Part shown: in pieces, positions 17,844 to 25,974 of the stretch | Layout: the number at the start of each line of letters is the position of its first letter | Position numbering within the stretch: position 1 is the stretch's first letter | NCBI RefSeq assembly: GCF_015547515.1 | Contig: NZ_JADMVE010000011.1 | Coordinates: 1-64,000 of the forward strand | DNA: 64,000 nt | Direction of reading: 5' to 3' | From: Eubacterium sp. 1001713B170207_170306_E7 | GTDB taxonomy: Bacteria; Bacillota; Clostridia; Eubacteriales; Eubacteriaceae | Translations under genes and position numbers: made by a program | The notes under the pieces: generated by a model | Databases searched by the model: none | The model's input: only the letters and a program-made list of their open reading frames with translations | Told to the model about the DNA's origin: nothing

Positions 17844-19208
17844 GTGGAAGAACAACAGTTACAGCATGAAAACAAAATGGGGACGATGCATATCCCCCAG
17901 CTACTTTTTAGCATGGCCCTGCCGGCAATTATATCCATGTTTGTGCAGGCAATGTACAATATCGTAGACAGTGTTTTTGTCGCACAGGTAGGGGAAAATG
18001 CTTTGACAGCCGTTTCTCTGGCGTTCCCGGTTCAAATGTTGATCGTATCCTGTTTTGTAGGGATGGGGGTAGGGATCAACTCCGGGATTTCAAGACGGCT
18101 TGGCGAAAAGAAGCATCGTGAAGCAGAACTGGTAGCAGAGCATGGTTTTTTAGTCGCCGTGATTTTATCTCTGGCTGCAGCGATTTTGGGAGGCCTTTTT
18201 TCAAATGCTTTTGTAAAAATGTTTACAGATAATCCTGAAATTATAAAAGGCTGTACAGATTATCTGCTGATTGTTACAATCTTCAGCTTTGGAAGTATTA
18301 TTACACAGGCCGGTTTTAGCACACTGCAGGGCTCCGGGGATATGATCCAGCCAATGATCGGCCAGCTGATCGGGGCAATCACAAATATTATTCTGGATCC
18401 TATTATGATTTTTGGGCTTCTGGGTTTTCCGGCTCTGGGTGTGACAGGCGCCGCCATTGCGACAGTGACAGGCCAGATCATCGCGATGGTTTATATTTTA
18501 GTGGTGGTTCTAAAACGGAAAAAGAATCTTTTAAAGCTGCATTTTCGTTCTTTTAAATACAATGGTTCAATTATGAAAGATATCGCGGTGGTAGGGCTTC
18601 CATCTGCCATTATGCAGGGGATTGGCTCATTTATGGTAACGGGATACAACCTGATTTTGGCAGGATACGGTATGACGGCCGTAGCTGTTTTCGGCGTTTA
18701 TTTTAAGGTTCAATCCTTCATCTTTATGCCGATTTTTGGACTTGGACAGGGAGCAATGCCGATTTTTGGCTATAATTACGGAGCACAAAATGCCAGAAGA
18801 TTCAAAGAGACATTAAAGGTCTCTATTTTAACCAGTCTGGTTATTATGTTCATTGGCGTTCTTTTATTCCAGCTTTTCCCGGCGCAGATTTTTATGCTTT
18901 TTAATGCATCGGAAGAGATGACCGCCATTGGGATAAAGTGTTTCAGAGCAATAAGCCTGGCTTTCCCGCTTGCGGGCATATCCATTATGCTCAGTACGTC
19001 ATTTCAGGCAATGGGTAAATCTTATCTCAGCATGATTTCCTCTTTTTTGAGACAAATGATTTTTTTACTGCCCTTTTCATACCTGTTCTCCTTAATCGGA
19101 GGCCTGGATACTGTGTGGTATGGCTTTATCGTTTCTGAGATTGCCTGCCTTATTTTTGAAGTTATCGTCTACCGGCATTATAAAAAGAAAATTTTAGACC
19201 GCTGGTAA
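17844..19208 (+). CDS. MATE family efflux transporter
   Basis: A 454-residue inner-membrane antiporter with 12 predicted helices in two repeated halves. The family opening M-A-L-P-A-I-I-S-M-F-V-Q-A-M-Y-N-I-V-D is at about residues 25-43. Later G-S-G-D-M-I-Q-P-M and F-Q-A-M-G-K-S are typical of the NorM/DinF/MepA group. The start codon is GTG at 17844 with a strong GAGGGGGAAG site. The substrate (drug, cation or metabolite) cannot be inferred. Confidence 0.93.
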   Translation: MEEQQLQHENKMGTMHIPQLLFSMALPAIISMFVQAMYNIVDSVFVAQVGENALTAVSLAFPVQMLIVSCFVGMGVGINSGISRRLGEKKHREAELVAEHGFLVAVILSLAAAILGGLFSNAFVKMFTDNPEIIKGCTDYLLIVTIFSFGSIITQAGFSTLQGSGDMIQPMIGQLIGAITNIILDPIMIFGLLGFPALGVTGAAIATVTGQIIAMVYILVVVLKRKKNLLKLHFRSFKYNGSIMKDIAVVGLPSAIMQGIGSFMVTGYNLILAGYGMTAVAVFGVYFKVQSFIFMPIFGLGQGAMPIFGYNYGAQNARRFKETLKVSILTSLVIMFIGVLLFQLFPAQIFMLFNASEEMTAIGIKCFRAISLAFPLAGISIMLSTSFQAMGKSYLSMISSFLRQMIFLLPFSYLFSLIGGLDTVWYGFIVSEIACLIFEVIVYRHYKKKILDRW

Positions 19209-19220
19209 AATGATGGGTTG

Positions 19221-19247
19221 AAGGATGCTGAAGCGCATCCTTTTTTA
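19221..19247 (+). terminator. Rho-independent terminator after the MATE gene
   Basis: AAGGATGC pairs with GCATCCTT around a six-base loop, followed by TTTT. Confidence 0.82.
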
Positions 19248-19328
19248 TTTTTGTACAAAATAAAAGAATTGTCACTGTACAAAATCATTTTACTTTGGGT
19301 ATAATTTAATTATACAAGGAGGAAATTA

Positions 19329-20468
19329 ATGAAAATTTTATTAGTTATGGATCAATTTGATCATACGAACAATGGCACCACAATGTCCGCGGTCCGCTTT
19401 GCAGAAACATTAAGAAAGCACGGCCATGAAGTGCGGATCGTCAGTACTGGAAAGAAAACAGCTGATAAATATGTGGTGCGTTCATATCGTTTTCCCCCTG
19501 TTATCAAACAGATTATTCAAAATCAGGGAATGACACTGGCAAGGCCAAGCAAAGATGTTCTGACAAGGGCAATTGCCTGGGCGGATATTGTTCATTTTTT
19601 AATGCCTTTTCCACTTTCTGTTCAGGGCATTAAAATCGCAAAAAAATTGTCTGTCCCTGCAACAGCAGCATTTCATGTTCAGCCCGAAAATATTACCTAC
19701 ACGCTGAAGATTAACAAGGTGGAAAAAATTAATAAAGCCCTGTATCAGGGCTTTAAAAAAATTTTTTATAATCAGTTTTCACATATTCACTGTCCCAGCC
19801 ACTTTATTGCCGAAGAGCTGCGTAAAAATGGTTATACAGCGAAACTGCATGTGATCTCTAATGGTGTTGATCCGGATTTTTATTACCGTAAGATTGATAA
19901 AATCCCATTACTCAGAGATAAATTTTTGATTTTAATGGTTGGGCGCCTGGCAAATGAAAAAAGGCAGGAGCTTCTTATTGATGCGGTGGGATTATCTAAA
20001 TACAGAGATCAAATAGGCTTGATATTAGCAGGTCAGGGACCCAAAAAGAGGTTCTACGAAAAAGCTGGAAAAAAACTGCCGAATAAAGTCCTGATTGACT
20101 TTTTTGATAAGAAAAAACTTTGTGATATCATTGCGATGAGTGATCTTTACGTACATACAGCGGATGCCGAAAGCGAGGCGATCTCTTGTATTGAAGCATT
20201 CTGCAGCGGACTGGTGCCGGTTATTTCCAACAGCCCTAAATCGGCAACCTCTCAATTTGCCTTGAATGGCCATTGCCTCTTCCGTGCCGGAGATCCGTAC
20301 GATTTGGCTGATAAAATCGATTATTTTATTGAACATCCTGAAGAAAAAGGGCTTTTGGAAAAAGAATATGCAGAATACGGTAAGCAGTATAACATAGAGG
20401 ACTGCGTCTGTAGGATGGAGGAAATGTTTAGGGAGGCCATTGATGAGTATAACCCAATACCAGGCTGA
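19329..20468 (+). CDS. Glycosyltransferase family 4
   Basis: A GT-B type retaining glycosyltransferase of 379 residues. The N-terminal acceptor domain opens M-K-I-L-L-V-M-D-Q-F with N-N-G-T-T-M-S near 18-24. The donor domain has M-V-G-R-L-A-N-E-K-R-Q-E near 205 and the E-x7-E element A-E-S-E-A-I-S-C-I-E-A near 283. It resembles glycolipid (diacylglycerol glucosyl-) transferases. The following gene, overlapping by 26 bases, is a lysophospholipid-type acyltransferase, supporting a membrane-lipid role. The lipid target is inference. Confidence 0.88.
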   Translation: MKILLVMDQFDHTNNGTTMSAVRFAETLRKHGHEVRIVSTGKKTADKYVVRSYRFPPVIKQIIQNQGMTLARPSKDVLTRAIAWADIVHFLMPFPLSVQGIKIAKKLSVPATAAFHVQPENITYTLKINKVEKINKALYQGFKKIFYNQFSHIHCPSHFIAEELRKNGYTAKLHVISNGVDPDFYYRKIDKIPLLRDKFLILMVGRLANEKRQELLIDAVGLSKYRDQIGLILAGQGPKKRFYEKAGKKLPNKVLIDFFDKKKLCDIIAMSDLYVHTADAESEAISCIEAFCSGLVPVISNSPKSATSQFALNGHCLFRAGDPYDLADKIDYFIEHPEEKGLLEKEYAEYGKQYNIEDCVCRMEEMFREAIDEYNPIPG

Positions 20469-21144
20469 AAATATGAATGGGGGTACAGTGTTTGGACGCG
20501 AGGAAGAAAATTGCTATTTTAAAAATCGTTTTATTTTAAGAAAAGTCGCGTTAATCCTTTTGCCTATATACAACCGCTTAATGTTTGGTCTCGAGGTCTC
20601 TGGCAAGAATAATCTGGAGAATATTAACAGCGGAATGGTAACAATCTGCAACCATGTTCATACGCTGGACTGCACAATGATCGCAGGTGTTTGCAAACAA
20701 CATCGATTGTATTTTCCAACCTTGAATGAAAATCTGAAATTGCCCTTTGTAGGCCATCTGGTCGACGATTTAGGCGGAATCCCTATCCCAGAGCAGCTTT
20801 CAGAATTCAGGGCCTTTATGGAAGGATTAGAGGCAACCTTAAGACAGGGAGACGCTGTGCATCTTTTTCCAGAAGGAAGTCTGGTGCCGTATTGTCCCTC
20901 GATACGTTCTTTTCAAAAGGGAGCTTTTACCTTTGCCTATGACGCGGCTGTTCCTCTGGTTCCCATGGTATTAACTTACCGTGAGACAAAGGGCGTAAGA
21001 AGTCTTTTTAGAAAAAAGCCACTGCTGCATCTGCAGATTTTAAAACCGGTTTATCCCAATATTAATAATAAGCGAAGCTATGAGATCGAGCGGCTTTTGA
21101 AAAAATGCCATTCTGAAATGCAAATCGTTTTGCAAAAAAAATAA
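20443..21144 (+). CDS. 1-acyl-glycerol-3-phosphate acyltransferase (PlsC) family protein
   Basis: Membrane-associated acyltransferase of 233 residues. The catalytic H-x4-D motif is N-H-V-H-T-L-D (about 69-75), and the substrate-binding motif F-P-E-G-S follows near 147. The ATG at 20443 sits behind GGGAGG within the end of the glycosyltransferase gene. It probably acylates a lysophosphatidate or a glycolipid made by its partner. The C-terminus is basic. Confidence 0.9.
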   Translation: MSITQYQAENMNGGTVFGREEENCYFKNRFILRKVALILLPIYNRLMFGLEVSGKNNLENINSGMVTICNHVHTLDCTMIAGVCKQHRLYFPTLNENLKLPFVGHLVDDLGGIPIPEQLSEFRAFMEGLEATLRQGDAVHLFPEGSLVPYCPSIRSFQKGAFTFAYDAAVPLVPMVLTYRETKGVRSLFRKKPLLHLQILKPVYPNINNKRSYEIERLLKKCHSEMQIVLQKK

Positions 21145-21172
21145 CCCCGGAGAATTTCTCCGGGGTTTTATT
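21143..21172. terminator. Bidirectional terminator
   Basis: AACCCCGGAGAA pairs with TTCTCCGGGGTT, followed by TTTATTT on the plus strand and by ATTTTTTTT on the minus strand. It serves the acyltransferase and desulfoferrodoxin genes. Confidence 0.9.
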
Positions 21173-21182
21173 TGAATATAGA

Positions 21183-21569
21183 TTAAACAGTTGCCATCCA
21201 CAATCCATGTAGGTTACAATATTCATATGCAGCAATCACTTCATCACCAGGTGTTAAAGCGAAAACAGCTTTTGGTTCACCGCCAATTTTGAGACATTTA
21301 CGCTGGCCGCCTTCTTTGGTTTCCAAATAAATCCAGGCGATATGATGTTCTTCAAGCATTGGATGAGGAACACTGCCAACTTCAACGGTCACGGTGTTTC
21401 CATCAACTTTGATGACAGGAACGTGTTTTTCCTGAGCTGCATCGACAGTATTAGGTGTTAAAATTTCCATCGGATCGCCACAGCAAACCGGTGTTACACC
21501 GCTGTCTTCGATAACACCAAAAATATTGCCGCAATGTCTACAGATATAGAATTTTGGTTTTTTGCACAT
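21183..21569 (-). CDS. Desulfoferrodoxin (2Fe superoxide reductase)
   Basis: Reduces superoxide to peroxide without making oxygen, a typical defence of anaerobes. The 128-residue protein has the N-terminal rubredoxin-like centre I (C-R-H-C at about 10-13, C-C-G-D near 29-32). The neelaredoxin domain follows with the centre II ligands in H-P-M-L-E-E-H-H-I-A-W and C-N-L-H-G-L-W near the end. GGAGG precedes the ATG. The nearby rubrerythrin gene could remove the peroxide formed. Confidence 0.95.
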   Translation of the reverse strand: MCKKPKFYICRHCGNIFGVIEDSGVTPVCCGDPMEILTPNTVDAAQEKHVPVIKVDGNTVTVEVGSVPHPMLEEHHIAWIYLETKEGGQRKCLKIGGEPKAVFALTPGDEVIAAYEYCNLHGLWMATV

Positions 21570-21730
21570 AATAAAGACCTCCTATAGTCCAAATATAATC
21601 TTGAGCAGTCCGTGTAACCCACTTATCCGCTAAATGATATAATTAATTATACCACACTTTTTAAATTTTAAACGGTAAATGTCTGTAAAATTTTGCTGGA
21701 AATAGGAACAATATCAAGAAAGGAATAGTT

Positions 21731-22348
21731 ATGGAAAAGAAATGGTTGGCGTGGGCCAAACAGCTTCAGTCAATTGCACAGGCTGGTTTGACTTATTCTA
21801 CAAACAAATACGATTTAGAACGCTTTGAACAAATTCGTGATCTATCCGTTGATATTTTAAACAATTATACCGATGCCGGTGAAGAAAAAATAAGGGATTT
21901 GTTTTGTTTTGAAACAGGATATCAGACGCCAAAGGTCGATGTTCGAGGCGCGATCTTTAAACAAGATTCGATCCTTCTGGTAAAAGAAAGTATTGATGGC
22001 TGTTGGTCAATGCCAGGCGGCTGGGCCGATATCGGCCTGTCGGTTAAAGAAAATATTGAGAAGGAAGCGCGTGAAGAAGCCGGGCTGAATGTCGTGGCCC
22101 GAAAACTGGTCGGTGTATTCGACTGGGTAAAAAACGTTGATCTGCCCAACCCGTTTGCCATATATAAAACGGTTATGCTGTGCGATGTTGTCGGCGGAAA
22201 ATTTCAGAAGAATATTGAGACAGAAGATGCGCGGTATTTCGATTTAAACCATTTACCGGAATTATCGAGAGGGCGTACGACAGAAGCGTTGATTGAGCTT
22301 TGCTATCAGGCGTCACAGGATAATGCTTTTATTCCAATTATTGATTAA
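21731..22348 (+). CDS. Nudix hydrolase with N-terminal Nudix-associated domain
   Basis: A 205-residue nucleotide-diphosphate hydrolase. Residues 1-65 form a helical N-terminal domain found in a subgroup of Nudix proteins (W-L-A-W-A-K-Q-L-Q-S-I-A). The Nudix box follows at about residues 98-120: G-G-W-A-D-I-G, then E-A-R-E-E-A-G-L, with all metal-binding Glu present. ATG at 21731 follows GAAAGGA. ADP-ribose or a related nucleotide sugar is a common substrate of this subgroup, but the substrate here is unproven. Confidence 0.92.
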   Translation: MEKKWLAWAKQLQSIAQAGLTYSTNKYDLERFEQIRDLSVDILNNYTDAGEEKIRDLFCFETGYQTPKVDVRGAIFKQDSILLVKESIDGCWSMPGGWADIGLSVKENIEKEAREEAGLNVVARKLVGVFDWVKNVDLPNPFAIYKTVMLCDVVGGKFQKNIETEDARYFDLNHLPELSRGRTTEALIELCYQASQDNAFIPIID

Positions 22349-22366
22349 CTTTTTTCAAAATTCATC

Positions 22367-22395
22367 TTGACAATTTGTTTGATAATTGTTATATT
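22367..22395 (+). promoter_or_regulatory. Promoter of the rubrerythrin gene
   Basis: TTGACA (22367-22372), 17 bases, then TATATT (22390-22395); a second TATAAT at 22395-22400 overlaps. It lies 65-70 bases upstream of the ATG. The AT-rich stretch could hide a PerR-like operator, but I see no clean match. Confidence 0.7.
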
Positions 22396-22464
22396 ATAAT
22401 CGTTCCGATTTAGGGAGCGTTAGGATTAAATAAATTTATAAATTTCAAGAGAGGTATTTTGAAC

Positions 22465-23004
22465 ATGGAATTAAAAGGATCAAAAACGGAAGCGAATTTA
22501 TTAACTGCATTTGCCGGCGAATCTCAGGCCCGTAACAAATATACTTATTACGCAGAAAAAGCCAGAGAAGAGGGCTACAGCCAGATTGCAGAATTGTTTG
22601 AAGAAACAGCTACAAATGAAAAAGAGCATGCAAAGCTGTGGTTTAAAATCGTACATGGCGATGAAATCCCAGACACTGCTACAAATTTAAAGGACGCTGC
22701 CGCAGGCGAAAACTATGAGTGGACAGATATGTATGCAACTTTTGCTAAAGAAGCAAAGGAAGAGGGTTTTGATAAGATTGCCTTTTTATTTGAAGCGGTC
22801 GCTAATATTGAAAACCGTCACGAACAGCGTTACTTAAAGTTGTTAAGCAATGTTGAAGAAGGAACTGTTTTTGAAAAATCGGACAAAGTGCTCTGGCAGT
22901 GCATGAAGTGCGGCTACGTTTATGAAGGCACAAAAGCTTTGAAAATGTGTCCGGTATGCAAGACCAGCGGAGCTGATTTCCAGATTTTATCTGAAAACTA
23001 CTAA
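22465..23004 (+). CDS. Rubrerythrin
   Basis: Non-haem di-iron peroxidase, 179 residues. The four-helix domain carries E-S-Q-A-R-N-K-Y and [11 protein letters not shown] (E-x2-H type ligands), with a second set in [12 protein letters not shown]. The C-terminal rubredoxin domain (about 146-179) has two C-x2-C knuckles, C-M-K-C-G-Y and C-P-V-C. GAGAGG precedes the ATG at 22465. It probably detoxifies hydrogen peroxide, complementing the superoxide reductase about 1 kb upstream. Confidence 0.96.
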   Translation: MELKGSKTEANLLTAFAGESQARNKYTYYAEKAREEGYSQIAELFEETATNEKEHAKLWFKIVHGDEIPDTATNLKDAAAGENYEWTDMYATFAKEAKEEGFDKIAFLFEAVANIENRHEQRYLKLLSNVEEGTVFEKSDKVLWQCMKCGYVYEGTKALKMCPVCKTSGADFQILSENY

Positions 23005-23032
23005 GATTATTAATTAGACAGTGTTTATTAGG

Positions 23033-23063
23033 ATCTCCCGAGGTAGTCGGGAGATTTTTATTT
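23033..23063 (+). terminator. Rho-independent terminator after rubrerythrin
   Basis: ATCTCCCGA pairs with TCGGGAGAT around GGTAG, followed by TTTTTATTTTT. Confidence 0.9.
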
Positions 23064-23114
23064 TTAAAAGAGTATGGTATAATAAAAACAAGAAAAGCTT
23101 GGAGGGGTTATTTG

Positions 23115-23417
23115 ATGACTGAATCGGAAATTAAAACCTTGTTTTTAGATATTGTAGGAACGCTGAATCTTTGCCGCGATGTCAATATGGAAACACCAGC
23201 TGGTGAGGTGGTTGAATATGGTATGACAATTACCGATACAGCCTTTATCACTTACCGGGAAAGCAACAGAACATTACATTTTTATGTTGACGGGAATGAA
23301 CTGCTTGTTTTAAATGAGTCCAGTCCGCTTCTTTATATGATGCGTGAACTTTTTATGGAAGTAGAGGATGGAGATCCCAAAGAACTGACCAGAGCCCGAT
23401 TGAGGGTTCTTGAATAA
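23115..23417 (+). CDS. Hypothetical protein, 100 residues
   Basis: Not recognised. A small acidic soluble protein without signal peptide or membrane helix. The middle looks like alternating beta strands (A-F-I-T-Y-R-E-S-N-R-T-L-H-F-Y-V-D). The ATG at 23115 follows GGAGGGG, supporting a real gene, and a TATAAT-like -10 lies at about 23078. It stands alone between terminators. Confidence 0.7.
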   Translation: MTESEIKTLFLDIVGTLNLCRDVNMETPAGEVVEYGMTITDTAFITYRESNRTLHFYVDGNELLVLNESSPLLYMMRELFMEVEDGDPKELTRARLRVLE

Positions 23418-23421
23418 ATAA

Positions 23422-23458
23422 AAAAAGGACAGGCTCAGAGAGCTTTCGTCCTTTTTAT
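23422..23458. terminator. Bidirectional terminator between convergent genes
   Basis: AAAAGGAC pairs with GTCCTTTT with an inner AGGCTC/GAGCTTT arm. T-runs follow on both strands. The last codons of the minus-strand Nudix gene lie within it. Confidence 0.75.
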
Positions 23459-24004
23459 TATTTTTTGGTAAATGGGAAGCATATGATCCTCACGGCTGTA
23501 TTTTTCAAGGCTCGCAAGGGGAATCCAGGCAACCGCGCTGTTTTCGTCCGGTTTAATGGTTAACGGCAGACGGTCATCTGCAATAAGTGAAAAAGCAACG
23601 GATAAATGCAGATGTGCGCTGACATAGCGTCCGTTTTTAATATGACCAAAAACAGGTAAGACGTCCAGACTGATTATTTTTTCAGACAGAGGCTTTAGAT
23701 TTTTGATGCCGGTTTCTTCCGTGGCTTCCCGGACCGCGACAGATAAAAGATCGGCACAGCCATCGGCATGGCCGCCGCTCCATGACCAGGACTGATAAAG
23801 ATTATGAAAAACCATTAAACACTGGTCATGCTGGCCGTTGAAGACAAAACCGGAGCTTGTTAAATGCGCCACCGGATTTTTTCGTGTCAGAATGGTGTCA
23901 GGATATTTTTCGATTAAACTTACAAAGATTTTTTTGTCAGCAAATTCCTGATCTGTCGTGGGGATGAAATCAAATATCTGCCGATAGAGTGTTTTAAAAT
24001 CCAT
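23435..24004 (-). CDS. Nudix hydrolase
   Basis: A 189-residue Nudix protein if started at the ATG at 24004, ten bases after the stop of the upstream ArsD-like gene. A longer in-frame start at 24052 would overlap that gene and is less likely. The Nudix box is G-G-H-A-D-G near residue 93, then V-R-E-A-T-E-E-T-G-I, with the catalytic Glu residues present. The region before it resembles isopentenyl-diphosphate-isomerase-like Nudix proteins of Firmicutes. The substrate is unknown. Confidence 0.88.
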   Translation of the reverse strand: MDFKTLYRQIFDFIPTTDQEFADKKIFVSLIEKYPDTILTRKNPVAHLTSSGFVFNGQHDQCLMVFHNLYQSWSWSGGHADGCADLLSVAVREATEETGIKNLKPLSEKIISLDVLPVFGHIKNGRYVSAHLHLSVAFSLIADDRLPLTIKPDENSAVAWIPLASLEKYSREDHMLPIYQKIIKRTKAL

Positions 24005-24014
24005 CCTGGCAGAC

Positions 24015-24326
24015 TCAGTCAATCTCGCCGGCGAACCATTTGACAAATTCAAGGGCAGAGGGATACTCGCGCATTTTTACAATTTTGTCGTTCACCAAAG
24101 TAACTGGCAGAACACCGTTTCCCTTTTCTACTAACAGGGTTCCGATTGTACGGTTCTCGACAAAAGCATTGGGATCCATTGTGAGATTATGTCTTACAAT
24201 ATCCCAGCCGTCATCCGCAAAGGAAGCAACCATGTCATCGATGCGTGCCAGATCGGCATTTTCGCCCATTTGACAAACACCGTCAATACAAGTTAATTCG
24301 GGTTCAAAAATTTCTATTTTAGCCAT
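24015..24326 (-). CDS. ArsD-like metallochaperone family protein
   Basis: A 103-residue thioredoxin-fold protein resembling ArsD: opening K-I-E-I-F-E-P-E-L-T-C, then G-V-C, later R-H-N-L-T-M-D-P-N-A-F-V-E-N and V-L-P-V-T-L-V-N-D-K-I-V. ArsD classically uses Cys12, Cys13 and Cys18 to pass As(III) to ArsA. Here the first pair is reduced to Thr-Cys, leaving two of the three. No arsA, arsB or arsR is nearby; it is paired with a Nudix gene. It may be a divergent thiol protein rather than an arsenic chaperone. Confidence 0.8.
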   Translation of the reverse strand: MAKIEIFEPELTCIDGVCQMGENADLARIDDMVASFADDGWDIVRHNLTMDPNAFVENRTIGTLLVEKGNGVLPVTLVNDKIVKMREYPSALEFVKWFAGEID

Positions 24327-24417
24327 TTGATTTCTCCTGTATAATTTAGTATGATTCTATTCTATACCATTTTTTTAAATTTGTTAAGAGGAAATAATGG
24401 TTTTTCTAAAAAAGTCA

Positions 24418-24446
24418 TTGACAAAAATAATCAGATATTGTATTAT
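24418..24446 (+). promoter_or_regulatory. Promoter of the tRNA-Ala gene
   Basis: TTGACA, a 17-base spacer, then TATTAT, ending 16 bases before the tRNA. A near-consensus sigma-A promoter. Confidence 0.82.
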
Positions 24447-24462
24447 AGCATAGTCAGCTTAC

Positions 24463-24538
24463 GGGGGCATGGCGCAGTTGGGAGCGCGTCTGACTGGCAG
24501 TCAGAAGGTCAGGGGTTCAAGTCCCCTTGTCTCCACCA
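24463..24538 (+). tRNA. tRNA-Ala (GGC anticodon)
   Basis: A 76-base cloverleaf with encoded CCA. The acceptor stem GGGGGCA / TGTCTCC includes the G3-U70 pair that marks alanine tRNAs. The anticodon stem TCTGA/TCAGA holds the loop CTGGCAG, anticodon GGC. The T arm AGGGG-TTCAAGT-CCCCT is complete. It is a single gene with its own promoter and terminator. Confidence 0.97.
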
Positions 24539-24548
24539 TTTTGTTTTT

Positions 24549-24573
24549 AAAACCGCTATTGGCGGTTTTTTTA
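24549..24573 (+). terminator. Rho-independent terminator of tRNA-Ala
   Basis: AAAACCGC pairs with GCGGTTTT around TATTG, followed by a T-run, ten bases past the CCA end. Confidence 0.88.
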
Positions 24574-24583
24574 TTTTTTGAAA

Positions 24584-24829
24584 CTACCATTTACAAAAGC
24601 GAGTCATCTGATCGACAAAGAACTGATTGATGATTATATTGTCTTTGTTTACCTTAAAATGGAAAAAGCCCTGTAATTCATCAATGTAATTGAGCGTGTG
24701 CGAATCAGTGGATATATCAATAATGGCAGCTTTTTCATCTGGGATATTTTCTTTAATACGATCTCTGTATTCTAAATAGAGCTTTTTTGCGTAATCTTGG
24801 GCAGTGGGAGATAATTTTCTGTATTGCAT
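24584..24829 (-). CDS. Hypothetical protein, 81 residues
   Basis: Not recognised. A small protein with an N-terminal basic helix (A-Q-D-Y-A-K-K-L-Y-L-E-Y-R-D-R) and a beta-rich second half (H-F-K-V-N-K-D-N-I-I-I-N-Q). AAAGGAG lies upstream of the ATG at 24829, supporting translation. It is a single gene convergent with tRNA-Ala. Confidence 0.65.
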   Translation of the reverse strand: MQYRKLSPTAQDYAKKLYLEYRDRIKENIPDEKAAIIDISTDSHTLNYIDELQGFFHFKVNKDNIIINQFFVDQMTRFCKW

Positions 24830-25003
24830 TTCTCTATTCTCCTTTCAAGTTTAAATCGTCTGTTTTAAGCTAATTATGGGGTTTATGCGGTAAGATAATC
24901 AAAATTGATTCGGAGAGCATAAGCGTCTTATTTTACTTTATATCCTGTTTAGAATCAGATTAACCTGTTTAAGCCAAATTAAGAATGTGAAAAGGAGGAT
25001 ACG

Positions 25004-25939
25004 ATGATTATCAGTGCCAGTCGAAGAACAGATATTCCAGCCTTTTTCTCCGAATGGTTTATCAGAAGGCTGGCAGAAAGATATGTTTATGTTCGAAATC
25101 CTTTTAATCCTAAAGTAATTTCAAGCATCAGTCTGTCGCCTGAGGTGGTTGATGGAATTGTTTTTTGGACCAAAAACGCTGTTCCAATGATACCGAAGTT
25201 AGATCAATTAGGGGAAATTCCTTTTTATTTTCATTGGACGATCAACCTTTATGGGAGAGACATTGAGCCTTATATCCCTTCTAAAAATGATGTTTTAATT
25301 CCAGGATTTAAACAGCTGTCAAATAAAATTGGAAATGAGAGGATAATCTGGCGTTATAATCCCATTGTTTTTACCAGCAAATACACCACAGAATACCATC
25401 TTTACTATTTTGAAAAATTGTCACGTATGTTAAGCGGCTGCACCAAGCGCTGCATTGTAAGTTTTTTGGATTACTATGAAGATACACGGCAAAATATGCG
25501 CGGTCTTGGATTAACAGATAAAACAGATACGGATAAAATAAATTTGATCCGTCACTTTTCATCCATTGCGCATAAATATCATATTGATTTGGAAGTGTGT
25601 ACGGACAGACAAAGACCGGAAGGTGTTAAAAGGGCTTGTTGTGTCGATAAGGCAATTTTTGAAAGAGTCAGAGGATATCCTCTAAGTTTAAAAAAAGATC
25701 CGGGGCAGAGGTCTGAATGCAGATGTATGGAAAGTATTGATATCGGAATGTACGATACCTGCGGTAATGGATGCCGGTATTGTTATGCGAACCACAGCAG
25801 AGGAAGGTTACTGTACCATCAAAAATGCCATTTTCCGGATAGTCCATTGATCATTGGAAAGGTGGAAGAAGATGATATCATTAAGGAGAGAACCGTATCT
25901 TCGGATAGAGAAAATCAACTGAGATTTTTGATAGAATAA
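25004..25939 (+). CDS. DUF1848 family protein (putative iron-sulphur protein)
   Basis: A 311-residue protein opening with the family hallmark M-I-I-S-A-S-R-R-T-D-I-P-A-F and D-G-I-V-F-W-T-K-N near 48. The C-terminal part has a C-x3-C-x2-C cluster (C-G-N-G-C-R-Y-C-Y-A) near residue 250. It resembles the iron-sulphur motif of radical-SAM enzymes but lies at the opposite end of the protein. Upstream Cys (R-A-C-C, C-R-C-M) may be further ligands. The function is not established. GGAGGA precedes the ATG. Confidence 0.88.
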   Translation: MIISASRRTDIPAFFSEWFIRRLAERYVYVRNPFNPKVISSISLSPEVVDGIVFWTKNAVPMIPKLDQLGEIPFYFHWTINLYGRDIEPYIPSKNDVLIPGFKQLSNKIGNERIIWRYNPIVFTSKYTTEYHLYYFEKLSRMLSGCTKRCIVSFLDYYEDTRQNMRGLGLTDKTDTDKINLIRHFSSIAHKYHIDLEVCTDRQRPEGVKRACCVDKAIFERVRGYPLSLKKDPGQRSECRCMESIDIGMYDTCGNGCRYCYANHSRGRLLYHQKCHFPDSPLIIGKVEEDDIIKERTVSSDRENQLRFLIE

Positions 25940-25974
25940 AAGCCGCTGCACGCAAACTGCGCAGCGGCTTTTTA
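25938..25974. terminator. Bidirectional terminator
   Basis: AAAAGCCGCTG pairs with CAGCGGCTTTT with an inner CGC/GCG extension and a T-run, between convergent genes. Confidence 0.85.

Noticed and set aside
22380..22402. PerR operator upstream of rubrerythrin
   Set aside because: AT-rich and partly palindromic, but no clear match to the 7-1-7 PerR box; the bases are explained by the -10 region.
24351..24581. Open frame of 76 codons across the tRNA-Ala region
   Set aside because: It runs through the tRNA and its terminator, has no ribosome site and is explained by the tRNA.
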